Below are positions 43,101 through 53,508 of a DNA stretch of 64,000 nt, in pieces. The position numbers and the translations under genes are program-made. Source of the DNA: Streptomyces alboniger (GTDB taxonomy: Bacteria; Actinomycetota; Actinomycetes; Streptomycetales; Streptomycetaceae); the NCBI RefSeq assembly GCF_008704395.1, contig NZ_CP023695.1:682001-746000 (forward strand). Reading direction: 5' to 3'. A model generated the notes under the pieces. It had not been told where the DNA came from. It searched no databases and was given only the letters and a program-made list of their open reading frames with translations. The number at the start of each line of letters is the position of its first letter. Within the stretch, counting starts at the first letter, position 1.

Positions 43101-46100
43101 CCTCCGCCAGGTCGCGCCAGTCCACGTGGTCGACCGGCACGGCCACGTGGCGCTCCACCACCATCAGCGGTTCGGGTACGTCCTGCCAGACGACCCGGCC
43201 ACGCAGCACCTCGGTGCGGTCGGTGACGTGCTGCCAGGCCGCGGCGAGGGCCGCCGGGTCGGGCACGCCGTCCAGGACGAACGTCAGCTGCTGGACGTAG
43301 ACGCCGCGGTCGTCCTGGGACAGGCCGTGGAAGAGCATGCCCGCCTGGGTGGGCGTGAGCGGCAGGACGTCGGCCACCGCGGCCGGGTCCGCGCCGGCGA
43401 TGCGGTCCACGGCGGCCTGGTCGAGCCGGACGAGCGGGAAGTCGGACGGGGTGCGCCCTGCGGCGCCCGGCCGGTTGGCGTGCCGGGCCAGGTCGGTGAG
43501 CGCGTCGCTGAAGCGCCCGGCGAGGTCCGCGACCACGTCCTCGCGGCCCGGCAGGTCGGCGTAGAACCAGGTGAACTCCAGGGCGTCGCCCACGAGTTGG
43601 CCGACGACCTCGACGGCATGCGGGCGCTCGGCCGCCGGGTCGGCGTCCAGCTCCAACGGGCGTACGGTGCCTTGGTAGAGGCTGTCGGGATCCTCCGGTG
43701 TGTCCATGCGGCCCAGGTAGTTGAAGCTGATCTGCGCGGCCTCGGTGCGCGGCGGCGCCCCGTCACCGGCCAGCCGGAGAAGCACGTCGTGGCCGAGGCC
43801 GTTGCGGGGTACGGCGCGCAGCTGCTCCTTGACCTGCTTCAGTACGGTGTCCCAGCCGGCGTCCTCGGGGACGGCGAGCGCGACGGGGTGGCGGGTCGTG
43901 AACCAGCCGACCGTGCGGCTGATGTCCAGCCCGGCGAACAGCTCCTCGCGGCCGTGTCCCTCGACGTCGACCACCACCCGCTCCCGGCCGCTCCAGCCGC
44001 ACAGGGCCCGGCCGAGCGCGCCGAGCAGGACGTCGTTGGCCTGGGTGCGGTAGGTGTCGGGCAGGGTGCGCAGCAGGGCCGAGGTCGCCTCGGCGCCGAG
44101 GCGCACGGTGAGCGAACGCTGCTCGGCGTAGGTGCCGGGGCCGCCCGTCGGACCGGCGGGCAGGGCGGGCCCGGTGTCGGGTACCGCCTCGGCCCAGTAC
44201 GCGCGCTCGTCGTCGAAGCCGCCGTCCGCCGCGTGGGCGCTCAGTCTGCGGGCCCACTGCCGCAGCGGCGAGGACTTCGCGGGCAGCGCCGCCACGCCGT
44301 CCCCGCCCGCGCATCGGGCCCGGTAGGCGCGGTCCAGGTCTTCGAGGAGCAGGCGCCAGGAGACTCCGTCGACCACCAGGTGGTGCACGGTGAGGTGCAG
44401 TACGGGGGGCAGGTCCGTGCCGGTGTCGTGCAACACGGCCCGCAGCAGCGGTCCTTGGGCGAGGTCGAACGGGCCGAAGTGCGGGGTGTCCGTCTCCGGG
44501 CCGGTGTGGCGGGCCAGGAGCAGGCGGGGGGTCTGCTCGTCGATGTGCCATCCGACCTGCTCGCCGGTGGTGAAGCGGGAGCGCAGGGCGTCGTGGTGGG
44601 CGACCAGGTCGTTCAGCGCGTCCTCCAGCGCCGCCGGGTCCAGGTCGGCGGGCATCCGCAGGGACAGCGCCTGGGAGAAGTGGCCTGCGCCCTCGCCGAC
44701 GGCGTCGAACAGCCAGTCCTGGATGGGCGTCAGGGGGGCCGGGCCGGTGGGCGCCTCGGGCGCGGGCGCGGCTTCGCGCGGGCCGGCCGCCGCGTCCGCG
44801 CAGTGCGCGAGGGCGGCCACGGTCTGGTGCTGGTAGAGGTCCCGGGAGGTGAGCGGCAGGCCCTCCTGCCGGGCACGGGCCACCACCTGGATGCTGAGGA
44901 TCGAGTCGCCGCCGAGTTCGAAGAAGTTGTCGTCGACGCCGATGCGTCGCTCCCGCAGCACCTCCGCCCAGATCGCGGCGAGGGTGCGCTCGGTGGGCGT
45001 GCGGGGCGTGACGTGGCGTACCGCGCGCACGGCGGGGCCGGGGTCGGGGAGCCGCCCCCGGTCGAGCTTGCCGTTGGGGTTGAGCGGCAGGGCGTCCAGC
45101 ACGACGACGGTCGCGGGGACCATGTAGTCGGGCAGCGTACGGCCGAGGTCGCGGCGCACCGCGTCGGGCTCGGTGTGCTGCCCGGGGGCCGGGACGACGT
45201 AGCCGGCCAGACGCCGGTGACCCTCGCCGTCGGTGGCGACGACGGCCGCCGCCTCGGCCACGCCCGCGCAGCCGCGCAGCGCCTCCTCCACCTCGCCCAG
45301 CTCTATGCGGAAACCGCGCACCTTGACCTGCTGGTCCATACGGCCCACGTATTCGAGTGCGCCGTCGGACCGCCTGCGCACCAGGTCACCGGTGCGGTAC
45401 ATGCGCTCCCCCGGCGCGCCGAACGGGTCGGCGAGGAACCGGGCGGCGGTGAGTCCGTGCCGGTTCAGGTAGCCGCGGGCCAGGCCGCCGCCCCCGAGGT
45501 ACAACTCGCCGGTGACACCGACGGGCTGCGGTCGCAGGGCGGCGTCCAGGACGTAGGTGCGGGTGAGTGCCACCGGGTCGCCGATGGGCGGGGCCTGCTC
45601 CGGCGGCCCGTCGTCGGCGAACCAGGCGGTGGCGTACACGGTGGCCTCGGTGGGGCCGTAGATGTTGGCGATCCGGCAGCCGGGCATGGCGACCCTCAGG
45701 TCCTGCACGGTCTGGGCGGGCAGGGCCTCGCCGGCGAGGACGACGGTGTCGGCGGTCAGGGGTGCCGAGCCGCCCGCGACGAGCCGGGAGACGACGGACG
45801 GCACGCCGCTGAGGAGCGTGGCGCGCCGGGGCCCCGTGCCGTCGGCGAGGGCCGGCAGGTCGGCGACCACCTCGACGGTGCCGCCGGCCACCAGGGGGCA
45901 GAACAGTTCGAACACCGAGACGTCGAAGTTGAGGGAGGTGGAGGCGATCACGTGGGACAGGCCCTCGGGCCCGAACCGCTCCCCCGCCCACGCGGCCAGC
46001 GCGGCGGCACTGCGGTGGCTGACCATGACGCCCTTGGGTCGGCCTGTGGAACCCGAGGTGTAGATGACGTACGCGGGATGGTCGGGCAGCAGCGGGCGGA

Positions 46101-49100
46101 GCCGGTCGGCGTCGGTCAGTGCGGTGTCGGGCACGGCGGTGTCGGGCACGTCCGGCGCGGCGCACTCCTCAAGGAGCAGCGGCGCGCACTCCGGGGGCAG
46201 CGCGGAGGCGGTCTCCCGGGTGGCGAGTACGAGGGTGGGCCGGGCGTCGTCGAGCATGAAGCGGACCCGCTCGGCGGGGTAGTCCGGGCCGACCGGGAGG
46301 TAGCCGGCACCGGAGGCGAGCACCGCCCAGAGCACGGGCACGAGGTCGGCGGAGCGCGGCAGGCAGAGCGCGACCAGGGTCTCGGGCCCGGCGCCGCGCG
46401 CGACGAGCAGCCGGGCGAGCCGGGCGGCGCGCCGGCTGACCTCGGCGTACTCCAGCCTGACCGGACCGCAGATGACGGCGGTACGGTCCGGGGTCCGGGC
46501 AGCCTGGGCGTGGAGCAGGTCGGGCAGCGTGTTGGCGCCGGTGTCCCGCGCTGTACGAGCGGGCGGGTTCCATCTGTCCACCAGCGTGCGCTGTTCCTCG
46601 GCGGAGAGCATGGGCAGTTCGGTCAGCCTGCGGCCCGGGCCGTCGGCCATGCCTTGAAGGAGCCGATGCAGATGGGCGGTCATCCGGGCCACGGTCGCCG
46701 GGTCGAACAGGTCCGTGTTGAACTCGACGGTCAGCTCGCAGCCGCCGTCCGCGTCCGGGGTGAACTCCAGGACCAGGTCGAAGCGGGCGGCCGGGCGGGG
46801 CAGCGGATGTCCGGTGACGCGCAGACCACCGGCGAGCGGCGGTGCGCAAGGTGCGGTCTGCTGTACGACGAGCACCTGCACCAGCGGGGTGCGGCTCGGG
46901 TCCCGGGGCGGGGCCAGCTCCTCCACCACCCTGTCGAACGGGGCCCCGTCGTGGGCGAAGGCGTCAAGCACCGTCGTCCGCATCGTCTCCACGAACCGGT
47001 CCACGGTGGTGCGCTCGTCCACTTCGCCGCGCAGGACCACGGTGTTGGCGAAGAAGCCCGGCACGTCCTCCAGGTCCCGGCGTCCCCGCCCGTTGGTGAT
47101 GGTGCCGAAGGCGACGTCCCGCTGGCCCGAGTAGCGGGAGAACAGCAGCGCGGCGGCGCCCGCGAACAGGGTGAACACCGTGGTGCCGCGGCCCGTCGCC
47201 AGTTGCCGCAGCCGGGCCGTCAACTCGGCCGACAGCATGTGCCGGTGGGCCGCTCCGGACGTGGTGCGTACGGCGGGGCGCGGCCGGTCCGTGGGCAGCT
47301 CCAGGTGCTGGAGGTCCGCCAAGTGCCGCTTCCAGTAGGCCAGGTCGGCGGCGTCCGTGTCACCAGTCCGCTGCCGCCGCTCCCAGACCGCGAAGTCCGG
47401 GTACTGAACGGCGGGTCGCGCCAGCCCGTCCGGTTCGCCGGTGGTCTGTGCGTGGTAGAGGGCGGCGAGTTCGCGGGTCAGGATACCGACGGACCAGCCG
47501 TCGGTGACGATGTGGTGCTGGGCCAGGAGCAGCAGGTGGTCATCGGCGGCGAGACGGACGAGCAGCGCCCGGGTGAGCGGTCCGGTAGCCAGGTCGAACG
47601 GGCGGCCCAGCTCCTCGGTGAGCAGTTCTTCGGCGGCCTCGGTGCGGCGTGCGTCGGGTACGCCGGTGAGATCGGCCGTCCGCAGGGGCACGTCCGGCTC
47701 CGCCGCGACACGCTGGACGCCCTGGCCGTCGACCGTGGGGAACGTGGTGCGCAAGGAATCGTGCCGGGCCGCGAGACGGTGCAGGGAGCGGTGCAGCGCG
47801 TCCGGGTCGAGGGCGCCGCGCAGCCTGAGGGACGCGCCGGTGTTGTACTCGGCGCCGCCCGCGGTGAGGTCGTCGAGGTACCACAGGCGCCGCTGCGCGC
47901 TGGACAGCGGCAGTCCGCCCTCGCGGGGGGCCGGCGGGATCGGATCCGGGGGCGCGGCGGCCGACGGGTCGGCGAGCAGGGGTGCGAGCGCGGCGATCGT
48001 CCGCGCGGTGAACACGTCCCGCACGGTGAGCCGGACGCCCAGGTCGTCCCGGACGCGGGCGAGGATGCGGGCGGCGAGGAGCGACTCACCGCCCAGGTCG
48101 AAGAAGTCGTCGGTGACGCCGACGGTGTCGACGCCCAGGACTTCCGCCCAGATCCCGGCGAGGGCACGCTCCTGATCCGAACGCGGCGGCACATGGCCGG
48201 CCGATGCCTCCCGCTCCGGGGCGGGCAGGGCCCGCCGGTCGATCTTGTGCTGCGGGGTGAGCGGCATCCGGTCGAGCACCACCACGGCGGACGGCACCAT
48301 GTGCCCGGGCAGCACGGCCGCGACGGCGGCGCGCAGGGCGGCGGGGTCGAGGGCGTGCGGGGCGGGCTTGGGGGCGGGGTCGGTGCCGGTGTCGATGTCG
48401 GTGTCGGTGGAGCGGGCGGGGTCGGCAGTGCCGGTGGAGGGAGCCCGGGTGGCGGCGGTGACGTAGGCGACGAGGCGGTGGTGGCCCGGTACGTCCTCGC
48501 GTACCACGACCACGGCCTCGCCGACGGCTCCCGCTCCGATCCGGCGCAACGCCGCCTCGATCTCGCCCGGCTCGATCCGGAAGCCACGGATCTTCACCTG
48601 CCGGTCCAGTCGGCCCAGGAACTCCAGCTCTCTCCCGGTAGTCCACCGCACCCGGTCACCGGTGCGGTACAGGCGCGCTCCGGGCGGACCGAAGGGGTCG
48701 GCGACGAAGCGTGCCGCCGTCAGTCCCGGGCGGCGCAGGTAGCCGCGGGCCACCGCGTCGCCACCCACGAACAACTCGCCGTCGGCCCCGGGTGGCACGG
48801 GCCGCATCGCGGCGTCCAGGACGTACACGCGGGTGTGCGGCAGGGCGCCGCCGATCGTCGGCGTACCGCTGCCCGCGGTGAGCGGCCCGGTCCAGGTGGC
48901 GACGATGGTGGCCTCGGTCGGGCCGTAGGAGTTGATCATCCGGCGGCCGGGTGCCCAGCGGTCCACGAGCCCGGCCGGGCAGGCCTCGGCGCCCACGATC
49001 AGCGTGCGCAGATGGCGGGCGGTGCCCCGTGCGGGGTCGGGCAGAGAGGCCAGTGCGGCGGGCGGGATGAGCGCGTGGGTGATGCGGTGCTCGTCCAGGA

Positions 49101-49872
49101 CCTCGGCGAGTTCGTCGCCCAGCCAGGGTCCGTCGGGCGGTACGACGAGCGTCGCACCGGCCAGGACGGAGACGCACAGCTCCAGGACGGAGGCGTCGAA
49201 GCTCGGCGACGAGAACTGGAGCACTCGGTCACCGGGGCCCACCGCGTACCGCTCGGCGGCGGCCGAGGTGAAGCCGCCGATGCCGCAGTGGGTCACCGTC
49301 ACACCCTTGGGAGTGCCGGTGGAACCGGAGGTGTAGATGACGTAGGCCGCGTGGTCGGCGTCGACGCCGGTGTCGGTGCTGACCGTGTGCCCCGCGGCGC
49401 GTTCGGTGTCTTCGGTGGCCTCTGCGGCTTCGGTGGCCAGGAGTTCACCCACCCGGCGCGGATCGTCCAGGGTGAGAGCGGGCGCGGCGTCGGCGAGCAT
49501 CAGCGCACGGCGCTCGGCGGGGTAGGCGGGGTCCACGGGCAGGAAGGCGGCGCCCGCCCGGGTGACGGCCAGCTCCGCCGCGATCAGCTCCATGGAACGG
49601 GGCAGCACCAGGGCCACCACCCGGTCCGGTCCCGCTCCCCGGGCTATCAGGTGCGCGGCCAACCGGTCGGTACGGTCGGCCAGTTCGCGGTAGGTCCAGG
49701 TCCGTCGGCCGTCGGTGAGGGCCGGCGCGTCCGGGGTCCGGGCCACCCAGGCGGTGAACAACTCGCCGAGCGTCGGATACGCCGCAGCCGCCCCGTTCTC
49801 CTGAGCGTCGGCGGCGGGGCCGCCCTGCGGCAGGGAGGACGCCGGTGCGGGCTTGTCGTGCAGGTCCGTCAT
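31015..49872 (-). CDS. Non-ribosomal peptide synthetase, modules 1-5 (A-T-C-A-T-E-C-A-T-E-C-A-T-E-C-A-T)
   Basis: The start is the ATG at 49872, which has AGAAGGA 7-8 nt upstream; a 33-residue in-frame extension has no such site. The 6285-residue protein opens directly with an A domain (about 30-540) and T1 (Ser597 in GGES), with no starter condensation or lipid-loading domain, so the first residue has a free amine. Condensation HH motifs begin at 786 (C2), 2303 (C3), 3806 (C4) and 5364 (C5). Carrier serines are at 1657, 3163, 4714 and 6221. Epimerase HH motifs are at 1830 (E2), 3340 (E3) and 4893 (E4). C3-C5 have the D-CL opening (LTPTQ/LTPMQ), matching their preceding epimerases. The acidic C-terminus (about 6255-6285, rich in Glu, Asp and His) probably docks to the basic N-terminus of NRPS B. 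Confidence 0.97.
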   Translation of the reverse strand: MTDLHDKPAPASSLPQGGPAADAQENGAAAAYPTLGELFTAWVARTPDAPALTDGRRTWTYRELADRTDRLAAHLIARGAGPDRVVALVLPRSMELIAAELAVTRAGAAFLPVDPAYPAERRALMLADAAPALTLDDPRRVGELLATEAAEATEDTERAAGHTVSTDTGVDADHAAYVIYTSGSTGTPKGVTVTHCGIGGFTSAAAERYAVGPGDRVLQFSSPSFDASVLELCVSVLAGATLVVPPDGPWLGDELAEVLDEHRITHALIPPAALASLPDPARGTARHLRTLIVGAEACPAGLVDRWAPGRRMINSYGPTEATIVATWTGPLTAGSGTPTIGGALPHTRVYVLDAAMRPVPPGADGELFVGGDAVARGYLRRPGLTAARFVADPFGPPGARLYRTGDRVRWTTGRELEFLGRLDRQVKIRGFRIEPGEIEAALRRIGAGAVGEAVVVVREDVPGHHRLVAYVTAATRAPSTGTADPARSTDTDIDTGTDPAPKPAPHALDPAALRAAVAAVLPGHMVPSAVVVLDRMPLTPQHKIDRRALPAPEREASAGHVPPRSDQERALAGIWAEVLGVDTVGVTDDFFDLGGESLLAARILARVRDDLGVRLTVRDVFTARTIAALAPLLADPSAAAPPDPIPPAPREGGLPLSSAQRRLWYLDDLTAGGAEYNTGASLRLRGALDPDALHRSLHRLAARHDSLRTTFPTVDGQGVQRVAAEPDVPLRTADLTGVPDARRTEAAEELLTEELGRPFDLATGPLTRALLVRLAADDHLLLLAQHHIVTDGWSVGILTRELAALYHAQTTGEPDGLARPAVQYPDFAVWERRQRTGDTDAADLAYWKRHLADLQHLELPTDRPRPAVRTTSGAAHRHMLSAELTARLRQLATGRGTTVFTLFAGAAALLFSRYSGQRDVAFGTITNGRGRRDLEDVPGFFANTVVLRGEVDERTTVDRFVETMRTTVLDAFAHDGAPFDRVVEELAPPRDPSRTPLVQVLVVQQTAPCAPPLAGGLRVTGHPLPRPAARFDLVLEFTPDADGGCELTVEFNTDLFDPATVARMTAHLHRLLQGMADGPGRRLTELPMLSAEEQRTLVDRWNPPARTARDTGANTLPDLLHAQAARTPDRTAVICGPVRLEYAEVSRRAARLARLLVARGAGPETLVALCLPRSADLVPVLWAVLASGAGYLPVGPDYPAERVRFMLDDARPTLVLATRETASALPPECAPLLLEECAAPDVPDTAVPDTALTDADRLRPLLPDHPAYVIYTSGSTGRPKGVMVSHRSAAALAAWAGERFGPEGLSHVIASTSLNFDVSVFELFCPLVAGGTVEVVADLPALADGTGPRRATLLSGVPSVVSRLVAGGSAPLTADTVVLAGEALPAQTVQDLRVAMPGCRIANIYGPTEATVYATAWFADDGPPEQAPPIGDPVALTRTYVLDAALRPQPVGVTGELYLGGGGLARGYLNRHGLTAARFLADPFGAPGERMYRTGDLVRRRSDGALEYVGRMDQQVKVRGFRIELGEVEEALRGCAGVAEAAAVVATDGEGHRRLAGYVVPAPGQHTEPDAVRRDLGRTLPDYMVPATVVVLDALPLNPNGKLDRGRLPDPGPAVRAVRHVTPRTPTERTLAAIWAEVLRERRIGVDDNFFELGGDSILSIQVVARARQEGLPLTSRDLYQHQTVAALAHCADAAAGPREAAPAPEAPTGPAPLTPIQDWLFDAVGEGAGHFSQALSLRMPADLDPAALEDALNDLVAHHDALRSRFTTGEQVGWHIDEQTPRLLLARHTGPETDTPHFGPFDLAQGPLLRAVLHDTGTDLPPVLHLTVHHLVVDGVSWRLLLEDLDRAYRARCAGGDGVAALPAKSSPLRQWARRLSAHAADGGFDDERAYWAEAVPDTGPALPAGPTGGPGTYAEQRSLTVRLGAEATSALLRTLPDTYRTQANDVLLGALGRALCGWSGRERVVVDVEGHGREELFAGLDISRTVGWFTTRHPVALAVPEDAGWDTVLKQVKEQLRAVPRNGLGHDVLLRLAGDGAPPRTEAAQISFNYLGRMDTPEDPDSLYQGTVRPLELDADPAAERPHAVEVVGQLVGDALEFTWFYADLPGREDVVADLAGRFSDALTDLARHANRPGAAGRTPSDFPLVRLDQAAVDRIAGADPAAVADVLPLTPTQAGMLFHGLSQDDRGVYVQQLTFVLDGVPDPAALAAAWQHVTDRTEVLRGRVVWQDVPEPLMVVERHVAVPVDHVDWRDLAEDECRARLDDLLVRDRADGIDLGRAPLQRLLLARVSDTAVRVVWSFHHLLLDGWSMFQVLSDVFARHAGPDAALPHRPSYREYVSWLRGRDREAAERHWRRRLSGLSEATPLPYDREPREAHRAESTHAVHGTLPAAGTRALEELARTSGLTLNTLVQGAWALLLARQAGRDDVVFGTTVSGRPPELPGAEAMTGLFITTLPTRVTVPGHGTLLDWLRALQHDQSEDRRFDHLPLTRMKTFTELPERVGLFDSIVVFENYPVDDDLAATHGLRLSGLEGVETTNYPLSLTAYPGTELGLRLGYDPELFDADTAGRMAEYLTVLLTGMTTGSRRPPARLPLLGPDRREQVLHAWNDTATDLPDSTVAGLFAAQARRTPDAVALESGDEHLTYRELDTRAAGLAARLAGAGVCPEHPVGVLMDRSVDLIVTQLALVRTGGVYVPLDGRAPAERLRGTLAEAGAGLLLTDAAWEATAHDVLSGDRVLRADGTFGPTGPAPDRAVHPDNVQYLMFTSGSTGTPKGVAVRQRDVAALALDRAFAGHDRVLVHSPHAFDAATYEVWVPLLRGGTAVLAPPADLDAAHVRQAVTEQRVSCLWLTAGLFRLLAQEDPGCLRGAREVWTGGEAVPGAVVRRVLDACPGLTVVDGYGPTETTTFATRRVFRSGGPLPAVLPIGRPLDNTRVYVLDNALQPQPPGIPGELYIAGAGLARGYAGRPGATAARYLADPYGPPGTRMYRTGDIVRWSADGELHFVGRADDQIKIRGFRVEPAEIEARLTAHPAVAEAVVSLYDDGGRKRLAAHLVPAAAELRADLAAEPPTAAELRAHLAAGLPDYMLPAAFVTVPELPLTANGKVDRRQLPVPDWSAGVDRAHRAPRTETERVLAGIWAELLGVTLIGVDDNFFMLGGDSILSIQVVSRARAAGLALSPRDLFRHPTVAELAAATGGAAPAVAGTAPVTGAADLLPIQRWFLDPRPAHPAFFNQSVVIETADAVDEDALRAALTALWTHHDALRARFLRDDEGAWRQDIGAADAQIPDLLQVHDPADEESATTAAHSQLRLDTGPLLTARLFTADGPRPARLLLVAHHLVVDGVSWRILLEDLETAYRQAAGGGPVRLPARTTSVREWAARLRDDDRFAAQLGHWEHTARACADPLPVDREGGNTTADVREVTVRLGREHTDGLLRRVPGVYRTRVDDVLLTALGRVLGDWTGRETVAVGLEGHGREDQLFEDIDLSRTVGWFTSLFPLALSVPSGSWGTALKSVKEQLRAVPERGLGYGVLRHLAREERLTGAPEPGISFNYLGRFDWSADAGTLVAAVPGGLGGAEAPDTERPHLIDVVARVEDDQLEITWYYSAGRHDEKTVTALADAMLRALGGIVAHCALPDAGGRTPSDFPLARLDQTAVDRIVGDGRDIDDIYPLTPMQAGMLFHSLLDADSRTYVNQVQLVLSGVTDPHALAEAWQHTADANPVLRTHLVWQETAEPLQVVRRRATVPVTHHDWTGWSAERGTRELDRLLAEDREDGVDLGAAPLMRLTLIRLTADRVRLVWTFHHVLLDGWSAAQVFDEVCERYAALTAGRRPQLPGRRPFSDYLRWLSGRDTARAERYWRTTLAGFQAPTELPRDRRPAEAYRASSSGSVRTALGADVSARLRETAQQAGLTLNTVVQGAWALLLSRYGGGEDVVFGTTVSGRPADLPGVTSMVGLFINTLPTRARIDGRRGLLDWLRELQDAQAEARRHDFVSLAQVQSWSDVPGGTALFDSIVVFENYPFDEGALARHGLAMEQERDLEPTNYPLSVVVAPGDSLAVNLDYDPAAFDTGTVEALGGSLCALLAAMADAPDRRLADLPLLDPAEGRDLVARFGGRVAEAPHDTLPEAFRRQAERTPDAPAVRHADSCLSYRELDARSNRLARLLIAAGAGPERFVALCLPRTADLVVALLAVLKSGAGYLPVDPQYPAERVAFLFEDVRPDAVITATETAGRLPEGPYARIMLDEEPGTDLPDTPVGDAERRATLLPAHPAYVIHTSGSTGRPKGVVVSHASVRALTDWAAAEFTGRGLEHVVASTSLNFDVSVFEIFSPLLSGGCVEVVRDLLALAERPGPWRAGLLSAVPSALDRLLAEDAVDVTADTVVLAGEGLPARTVGRVRAAVPGSQVRNIYGPTEATVYATAFTCDPADPDRDPPIGRPLGGARAYVLDEWLRPVPAGAPGELFLAGTGVARGYLRRPGLTATRFLPDPFGPPGSRMYRTGDLVRWTADGDLVYLGRGDDQVKVRGFRIELGEVEAALARHPAVAAAAARVVEHAGHRRLIGYVVARTAPVPARAEGVGVAGGSTPVPASADEAGTSGPVGDTDRPTPAAHPQHRPAAVPDTGELRAFLARSLPEHLLPALFVPLERLPLGATGKLDRRALPVPEWAAPTTGAGGRPPRTEAEQTLAAIWCEVLGVPEVGADDNYFTLGGDSVLGIQIVSAARRAGLALTPRHLFTHQTLAELAVAAERMPDTATATAEQGPVTGDAPLTPVQHWLLDTLTGDPAHFSQTVSFELAADTDERLLRAALYAVLEHHDALRMRFELTSDGRWRQYGTPPDDRDVHLEVHDRTAPDEVADALGAGFDLAGGPLLRAALCRPGDGRRPVLLLAAHHLVVDAVSWRLVLEDLDAAYDALRDGARPALAPKSTSFRAWARRLAEHTEAGGFDGELAHWRGLDGAPALPADRPGGANTVADEESVTAGLDAEETRRLLQDVPDVYRTRVNDVLLCALGRVLARWTGQDRVAVTLEGHGREELFEDTDLARTTGWFTAMYPVALDVPRDADTGNVLKAVKENLRAVPHGGLGYGALRFLHPTAGRDLPALPPVCFNYLGRQDRTGTPGGLLHTPYGGLSGGMDRSAQRPHLLDVLGQVGAERLEFTWSYSREVHDRETVTRLAGELTDELRAIVRHCGEPGAGGRTPADFPLAPLDQAGVDRLVGTGADVADVVDIYPLTPTQTGMVMHGLDEAEHGLYVEQITFVADGARDPRTLAAAWQHVLDRTPVLRTSVALRGVPVPLQVVHRDVTLPITEHDWSAIPADRQAAELEGLLADERARGIALESAPLLRLALVRLGPDAVRVVWTFHHVLLDGWSVFHVLSDVTAAHAALTRGERPHLPERRPFADYAAWLAARETHQAREHWRAALAGLTGPTPLPYDRRPAPDATARSGTWLSRRLDAEGTSRLQEFARRNRLTLNSLVQGAWALLLARWSGEREVCFGTTVSGRPADLPGADTITGLFITTLPARAEVDGDADCSTWLRAFQEARAEDRRHDHLPLSTLHALGELPSGTGLFDSLVVFENYPVGDATAGAHGLALRDLDAREATNYPLTVVVSPGDLLTVELGYDPRYFEESSAESLAGQLLHTLDALAASDGTARLDDLDVLPPAQRERLLRGPARPATGPVPAATLPALVEAAVDRWPTAPALEGLEASGAPLSFAETDDRANRLAHRLIARGTGPGDLVALLLPRSADMVLAQLAVTKAGAAFLPVDPAYPKERIALMLSDAAPALTLDALEVADLLAAAPDGVPGHRPTDADRTRPLDLDDPAYVIYTSGSTGTPKGVVVTHRGLAAFSAAEAAHYQVAPGDRVLAFATPSFDASVLELCASLPHGARLVVPRPGPLLGAELAGVLRAGHITHTLLPPAALATLPPDTPGTLPDLKTLIVGADACGPELVARWAPHHRMVNSYGPTEATVVATWSAPLAADGSAPPIGRPLPATGAYVLDARLRPVPDGVIGELWLSGPALARGYLGRPGLTAARFTADPFGPPGTRMYRTGDLVRRDSAGELHYLGRTDHQLKLRGHRIEAGEVEATLVRHPGVLDAVVTVREDEPGLPRLVAHLLTAPDTQPPAPAELRELAARSLPGYMVPSAFVALDRFPLTENGKTDRAALPAPAPAQERERPEYVAPRTPTEEAVAAIWEEALQTTAVGAEDDYFLLGGDSLRALLIASRANDAFAVTLTPRDVLLSRTVAALAELVEEQVLSELEQSAYDEDAASGGHDHDNER
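34197..38875 (-). other. NRPS module 4: C(D)-A-T-E, same unassigned residue as module 2, D
   Basis: The pocket is DVFSVAIVYK, identical to module 2. The A domain carries a roughly 50-residue Pro/Ala/Gly-rich insertion between its last core motifs. T serine 4714; the epimerase has HHLVVDA at 4893 and [10 protein letters not shown]. Two consecutive D-CL domains (C4 and C5) show that E3 and E4 are meant to work. Confidence 0.8.
40628..40697 (-). repeat. Imperfect 42-bp tandem duplication in module 3 A domain
   Basis: Two 28-bp copies (40628-40655 and 40670-40697) start 42 bp apart and differ at only about two positions. In protein terms an [18 protein letters not shown] element is repeated with a 14-residue period just before the LPDYMLP motif. 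Confidence 0.75.
41141..41217 (-). repeat. Copy A of near-identical A-domain pocket segment (module 3)
   Basis: Partner of 16345-16421; the one mismatch is at the 36th base. Recent duplication or gene conversion between valine-type A domains is the simplest explanation. Confidence 0.9.
43380..47959 (-). other. NRPS module 2: C(L)-A-T-E, unassigned residue, D
   Basis: The pocket reads DVFSVAIVYK, identical to module 4. I do not recall a characterised domain with this code; Phe239, Ser278 and Tyr331 suggest a small pocket (Ala-like or another small residue), with low confidence. The T serine is at residue 1657. The E domain is canonical: HHLVVDG at 1830, [18 protein letters not shown]. Confidence 0.8.
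47960..49872 (-). other. NRPS module 1: A-T initiation module, hydrophobic residue, L
   Basis: The pocket reads DALLIGSIVK, nearly identical to modules 5 and 10. It lacks C and E domains, so the peptide starts with a free L-amino acid. The C-terminal A subdomain contains a Thr/Asp/Pro-rich low-complexity insertion (DNA around 48380-48410), and the terminal A10 motif is QHKIDR instead of NGKxDR, with the lysine kept. Confidence 0.85.
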
Positions 49873-50235
49873 GGGTGAAGTCCTTCTGGAGAGCGGGGCG
49901 ATGCGGCGCGGGCCACGCGGACGGTCCCGGCCTCGCCTGGTGGGCGGTGCGCTGGACCGGACGTGACACACGGGGTGTGCGCGGCGGTGCGGACGTGCGG
50001 GAGGTGCGGCGGAACGGGGTGGTCACCTGGTGCGGAGCGGACGGGATACGGCGGGGTGGTGCGGTGGCCGACAGGCGTGGGCCGGTGACGGAACCGTGGC
50101 TGCGACGAACGACTCGCCGGTTCCGGTGGTGGGCCACCCTGGGGAGCGGTCCACCACCGGAACCGCCGGGAGGGCCGGGGCATCCGGTGACCGCGGCCAC
50201 CGGCGGCGTCCGTGTCCGCCGGGCCTGACGACCGG

Positions 50236-50420
50236 ACCACCGAGCCCAGCGGCCGAACGGTCGAGCCCGGTGGCCGAACCACCAGCCGATCACCCGAATC
50301 ACCGGGCCCGGTAGCCGGACCACAGAGCCGGTCGGGACCACGCAGCCCGGTGGCCGAACGCCGGCCGGTTGCCCGCACCACCAGGCCCGCTTCCCGAACC
50401 CTCGGCCCGAACCCGGAACG
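50236..50420. repeat. Nine degenerate 18-23-bp tandem repeat units
   Basis: Units start at 50236, 50259, 50281, 50301, 50322, 50340, 50361, 50380 and 50401. The best-conserved ones (50259, 50301, 50340) share the core GCCCGGTGGCCGAACC or near variants. Alternate units are more alike, giving a roughly 40-bp higher-order period. Confidence 0.7.
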
Positions 50421-50481
50421 GCACAGCACGGCACGGCACGGCCCGAGTACGGGAACGCCACGACCCGAGGATCGGAACCGC

Positions 50482-50513
50482 CCGGCCCACGAACCGACCG
50501 GCCCACGAACCGC
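50482..50513. repeat. Two adjacent 16-bp direct repeats
   Basis: CCGGCCCACGAACCG occurs at 50482 and 50498, the 16th base being A in one and C in the other. A further short GCACG-type repeat lies at 50421-50445. Confidence 0.8.
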
Positions 50514-50845
50514 CCGACCCCACGCACCGACCCGCCGCCCAGGCAACCGGCCCCTGGACTCGTCCCCGACCACCTGCGGGCCCGGCCGGCGGACCGGTGT
50601 GCCGCCAACGTGGCCCGGCGGTGGCCCCGCCCGCTGCCGCCTCGCCGTGTGGCAGCGGTCCCGGCGACACGCACTGATCCCCAGGCAGCCAGGGGCACCG
50701 AGCCCGCGCACCGACCCCACGAGGAAAGCGGAACCCACGCACCCGCCAGCGCTCGGCGGAGCCGGACCCGTACCGGCCCTCGGCCGAGCCGGACCGGACG
50801 CGACCATGGCGGAAACCGTGCGCCCATGTCGGCGATGATCGTGAC

Positions 50846-52198
50846 TCAGCCGTCGTCTGCGCGGCGCGCGGTGCGTCCGGATATCTGGACCCGGTCGATC
50901 GTGCCGGTGGCCGGATCGCGGTGGAACCGGCCACCGGGTTCGACATGCCCGGTGGCCGGATCGCGCAGATCGCAGGAGAGGTCGGCGTAGCAGACCAGGG
51001 GAAGGGGCAGGTCCCCGTCGACGGACAGGGCAGGTGCCCCGTCCGGTCCGGGCGCGACGCGGTAGGTCATGGTGCCGTTGCGGTAGGTGCCCGCGCAGTC
51101 GGGCAGGCCGACGGGGCGGCCCCGGTCCGCGGTGAGCACCTCGGCGGGTACCCGGATGCCGGTGAGCCGGGCCAGGTCCTCGGCGAGGTCGCGCCAGAGC
51201 GCGGTGGCGCCCCCGGCGTTGCCCGTGAAGGCCACCACGACCCCGCTTTCGGGGTCCGCCCGCAGGTGGCAGGAGGTGCCCTGGGCGTTGCCGTCGTGGC
51301 CGCACCACACCCGGCCGTCCCGCTGGTACAGGGCGAGTCCGGCGCCCCAGCCGTCGGCGAGCGTCCCCGGATCGGCGGCGGTGTCGGCCCGGCGCATCTC
51401 CTTGGCGACGGCGGGCGGCAGCAGGTCCGAGCGGCCGGCCAGCGCGCTGCCGAACGCGACCAGGTCCAGGGCGCTCGCGAGCAGCGCGCCGGCCGGTGCC
51501 TCCAGCGGTGCCAGGTTCTGCCGGGCGGCGACGGCCTGCCCGGTGGCGGTGTTGAGGGCGTGCCCCGCGGCCACTGGACGTACGGGCGCGGTGTCGCCGA
51601 CGAACGCGGGCAGGATGCCGAGGGGTTCGAGAAGCAGCGCCCGGACCGCCTCGGGCCACGGCATGCCGGTGACGGTCTCCACGAGCCGTCCGGCGGCGAC
51701 GTAACCGGCGTTGGAGTAGGAGAAGTCGCTCCCGGGCGTGAACAGCAGGTCGCGGGCGGTGCAGACGGCCGTCAGGTAGCGCGCGGGGGTGGTCGCGGCG
51801 GCGGTGTCGGAGTCGGGCCCCGTGGGCAGTCCACCGGTGTGGTTGAGGAGTTGACGGATCGTCACCTCGGGGGTGCCGGTCAGTTCGGCCAGGTGCTCGG
51901 CGGCCGGCTCGTCCAGGTCGAGGTCGCCGTCGTCGGCCAGGAGCATGACGAGCGCGGCGGTGAAGGGCTTGGTGAGCGATCCCAGCGGCACCGCGGTGTC
52001 CGCTGTGAAGGGGCTGCCGGTGGTGACGTCGGCGGTACCGGTGTGCACGGCGACGATGTCGCCGCCGGTGTCCAGGGCCAGTTGGGCGCCGGGCACCCGG
52101 TGGGTCCGGGCCAGGTCATCGAGGCGGTCTTGCAGCTCACGGCGCAAGAGAGCCGGGGCCTGTAAGGCGACCGGGGCGGTGGGGATGGCGTACGGCAT
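50846..52198 (-). CDS. Stand-alone PBP-type thioesterase/peptide cyclase (SurE-like, beta-lactamase fold)
   Basis: This 450-residue serine hydrolase of the beta-lactamase/penicillin-binding-protein class C family has the nucleophile motif SLTK (Ser74-Lys77), the Tyr161-Ser-Asn163 triad element (FSYSNAGY) and HDGN at 301-304, replacing the KTG box. The C-terminal about 80 residues (LPDCAGTYRNGTMTYRV and following) form the small lipocalin-like domain seen in SurE-type enzymes. There is no signal peptide, which speaks against a cell-wall enzyme and for a cytosolic biosynthetic role. It lies directly upstream of an NRPS whose last domain is an epimerase and which lacks a thioesterase. SurE-family enzymes offload and cyclise such peptides head-to-tail, joining a C-terminal D-residue to an N-terminal L-residue. 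A plain D-aminopeptidase or esterase is the alternative, but context makes it less likely. Confidence 0.87.
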   Translation of the reverse strand: MPYAIPTAPVALQAPALLRRELQDRLDDLARTHRVPGAQLALDTGGDIVAVHTGTADVTTGSPFTADTAVPLGSLTKPFTAALVMLLADDGDLDLDEPAAEHLAELTGTPEVTIRQLLNHTGGLPTGPDSDTAAATTPARYLTAVCTARDLLFTPGSDFSYSNAGYVAAGRLVETVTGMPWPEAVRALLLEPLGILPAFVGDTAPVRPVAAGHALNTATGQAVAARQNLAPLEAPAGALLASALDLVAFGSALAGRSDLLPPAVAKEMRRADTAADPGTLADGWGAGLALYQRDGRVWCGHDGNAQGTSCHLRADPESGVVVAFTGNAGGATALWRDLAEDLARLTGIRVPAEVLTADRGRPVGLPDCAGTYRNGTMTYRVAPGPDGAPALSVDGDLPLPLVCYADLSCDLRDPATGHVEPGGRFHRDPATGTIDRVQISGRTARRADDG

Positions 52199-52299
52199 GA
52201 GAAGGGGACTCCCGTTGAGTGGGTCTCATGTGCGGGTGTGCCGATCGAGCCCGGGAATGAGCGGTCCGGGCCGGCCGGGGGGCGCTGCGTGCGCCGGGA

Positions 52300-53508
52300 C
52301 TACGGTCTGCCGACCTCTACGGGCAGATGTCTGACGCCGATGATGACGGCCGGGTTCTGGTAGACGATGTCCTCGTAGGAGGGGATCACCAGTTTGCGGA
52401 ACCGTTCATGCAACATGTGAAGAGCGATCCGCGCTTCGAGCCGGGCCAGCGGCGCGCCGAAACAGAAGTGGATGCCGTGCCCGAAGGTCAAGTGGGGATT
52501 GGGGCTTCGGGTCACGTCGAGGGCATCGGGGGCGGTGAAGCGGGCCGGATCCCGGTTGGCGGCGCCGAGGTGGGCCATCAGCATCGTGTCGGCCGGGATC
52601 TCGTGACCGCCGAGGACCACGGGGCGGGTGACCCTGCGGCCCAGTTCGGGGAAGGGCGGCAGCCAGCGCAGGATTTCCTCGACGGCGGCCGGGACGCGCG
52701 TGGGGTCGGCGCGCAGGGCGGCATCCGTGTCGGGGTGACCGTCGAAGGTGACGATCGCGTTGCCCAACAGCGCGGTCGTGGTGATGTGCCCGGCGACCAG
52801 GAGCAGGGCCACGAAGCCGACCATCTCCTGGTCGCCGAGGCGGACACCGTCCACCTCGGCGGCTATGAGTCTGCTGGTGAGGTCGTCGCCGGGGTCGGCG
52901 CGGCGGGCGCGGATGTGCTCCAGCATGTAGCCGTTCATCTCGCGCACGGTGGGGGCGATGGCTTCCAGCGCCCGCTCCAGGTCGGCCATGTCGGGCGCCT
53001 CGCCGAGCTGGTCGCCGCCGAACAGGACGCTCGCCCACTCCTGGAAGAGCCGGTGCTCTTCCGCGGGGATGCCGAGGAGTTCGGCGATCACGATGATCGG
53101 CAGCGGGTAGGCCAGCGCGTCGACCAGGTCGAATCGGTCGCGGTCGGCCACGGCGTCGAGGAGCCGGGCGCAGACGGCCTCGATACGGGGTTCGAGTCCT
53201 TGGACGACGCGCGGAGTGAAGGCCTGGCTCACCAGGGCACGGAGCTTGCGGTGTTCCGGCGGGTCCATGCCGACGAAGTTGCCCTGGGTGAAGGTCTCGA
53301 AGTCGGACTGGGTGGGTGCGAGGGTGGAGAGTTCCGAGGAGTACGTCGCCGGGTCGGCGAGCACGGCGGAGACGGTCTCGTGGTCAAGCACCTGCCAGAC
53401 GCGCTGGGTCTCGTCGTACCGCACCGGCCCGGTCTCGTGTAAGCCCCGCCAGCGGTCGGGTAACTCCTCCAAGAGGGGTCGCTCGCCGGTCGGTTGCTTG
53501 CTGATCAC
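52300..53508 (-). CDS. Cytochrome P450, predicted peptide-tailoring oxidase
   Basis: The GTG at 53508 is preferred because AAGGGAGA lies 6-7 nt before it; this gives 402 residues. An upstream ATG has no ribosome site. The heme-thiolate loop FGHGIHFCFGAPLARLE places the ligand at Cys349. The I-helix AGHITTT (239-245) keeps the oxygen-activating Thr, and the K-helix ExxR is EEILR (277-281). It is a soluble bacterial class I P450 needing a ferredoxin and reductase supplied from elsewhere, since neither is encoded nearby. It is the first gene of the biosynthetic unit, 101 bp before the cyclase gene. Hydroxylation of a carrier-bound amino acid or of the released peptide is the likely role; the site cannot be read from sequence. 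Confidence 0.95.
   Translation of the reverse strand: MISKQPTGERPLLEELPDRWRGLHETGPVRYDETQRVWQVLDHETVSAVLADPATYSSELSTLAPTQSDFETFTQGNFVGMDPPEHRKLRALVSQAFTPRVVQGLEPRIEAVCARLLDAVADRDRFDLVDALAYPLPIIVIAELLGIPAEEHRLFQEWASVLFGGDQLGEAPDMADLERALEAIAPTVREMNGYMLEHIRARRADPGDDLTSRLIAAEVDGVRLGDQEMVGFVALLLVAGHITTTALLGNAIVTFDGHPDTDAALRADPTRVPAAVEEILRWLPPFPELGRRVTRPVVLGGHEIPADTMLMAHLGAANRDPARFTAPDALDVTRSPNPHLTFGHGIHFCFGAPLARLEARIALHMLHERFRKLVIPSYEDIVYQNPAVIIGVRHLPVEVGRP

Larger units (their letters stand above)
38876..43379 (-). other. NRPS module 3: C(D)-A-T-E, D-valine predicted
   Basis: The pocket reads DAYWWGGTFK, two positions from the classical Val code. The epimerase (HHLVVDG at 3340, FNYLGRFD) converts it to D-Val. 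A 42-bp imperfect tandem duplication in the C-terminal A subdomain repeats an AAELRAxLA element (around 40628-40697). Confidence 0.85.
49873..50845. other. Repeat-rich non-coding spacer between cyclase gene and first NRPS gene
   Basis: These 973 bp hold no convincing gene. Long open frames on both strands lack ribosome sites and encode only low-complexity Arg/Pro/Gly sequence, as expected of G+C-rich repeats. The central part (about 50230-50520) is made of degenerate short repeats. In the direction of transcription this would be a long leader or a separate promoter region for the NRPS genes; no -10/-35 pair is evident. Confidence 0.6.

Noticed and set aside
47960..49872. Lipo-initiation of the NRPS
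   Set aside because: Module 1 starts directly with an A domain, with no starter C domain, and no acyl-CoA ligase or acyl carrier gene is present in the locus.
42712..49878. 2388-aa open frame on the plus strand opposite NRPS A, and similar ones at 10905-15446, 17088-20963, 22656-26720, 26727-31157 and 30940-36117
   Set aside because: They are antisense shadows of high-G+C coding DNA: Gly/Arg/Val-rich, with no recognisable domains or ribosome sites, and fully explained by the NRPS reading frames.
49873..49971. 33-residue N-terminal extension of NRPS A
   Set aside because: The ATG at 49872 has a good ribosome site, and the extension is basic low-complexity sequence with none.
49869..51659. 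596-aa and 460-aa minus-strand open frames in the spacer upstream of NRPS A
   Set aside because: Their sequence is low-complexity Arg/Gly/Pro from G+C-rich tandem repeats, and part overlaps the cyclase gene in another frame.
50846..52198. Beta-lactamase or D,D-carboxypeptidase acting on the cell wall
   Set aside because: There is no signal peptide, the KTG box is replaced by HDGN, and the genomic context and C-terminal lipocalin-like domain fit PBP-type NRPS cyclases better.
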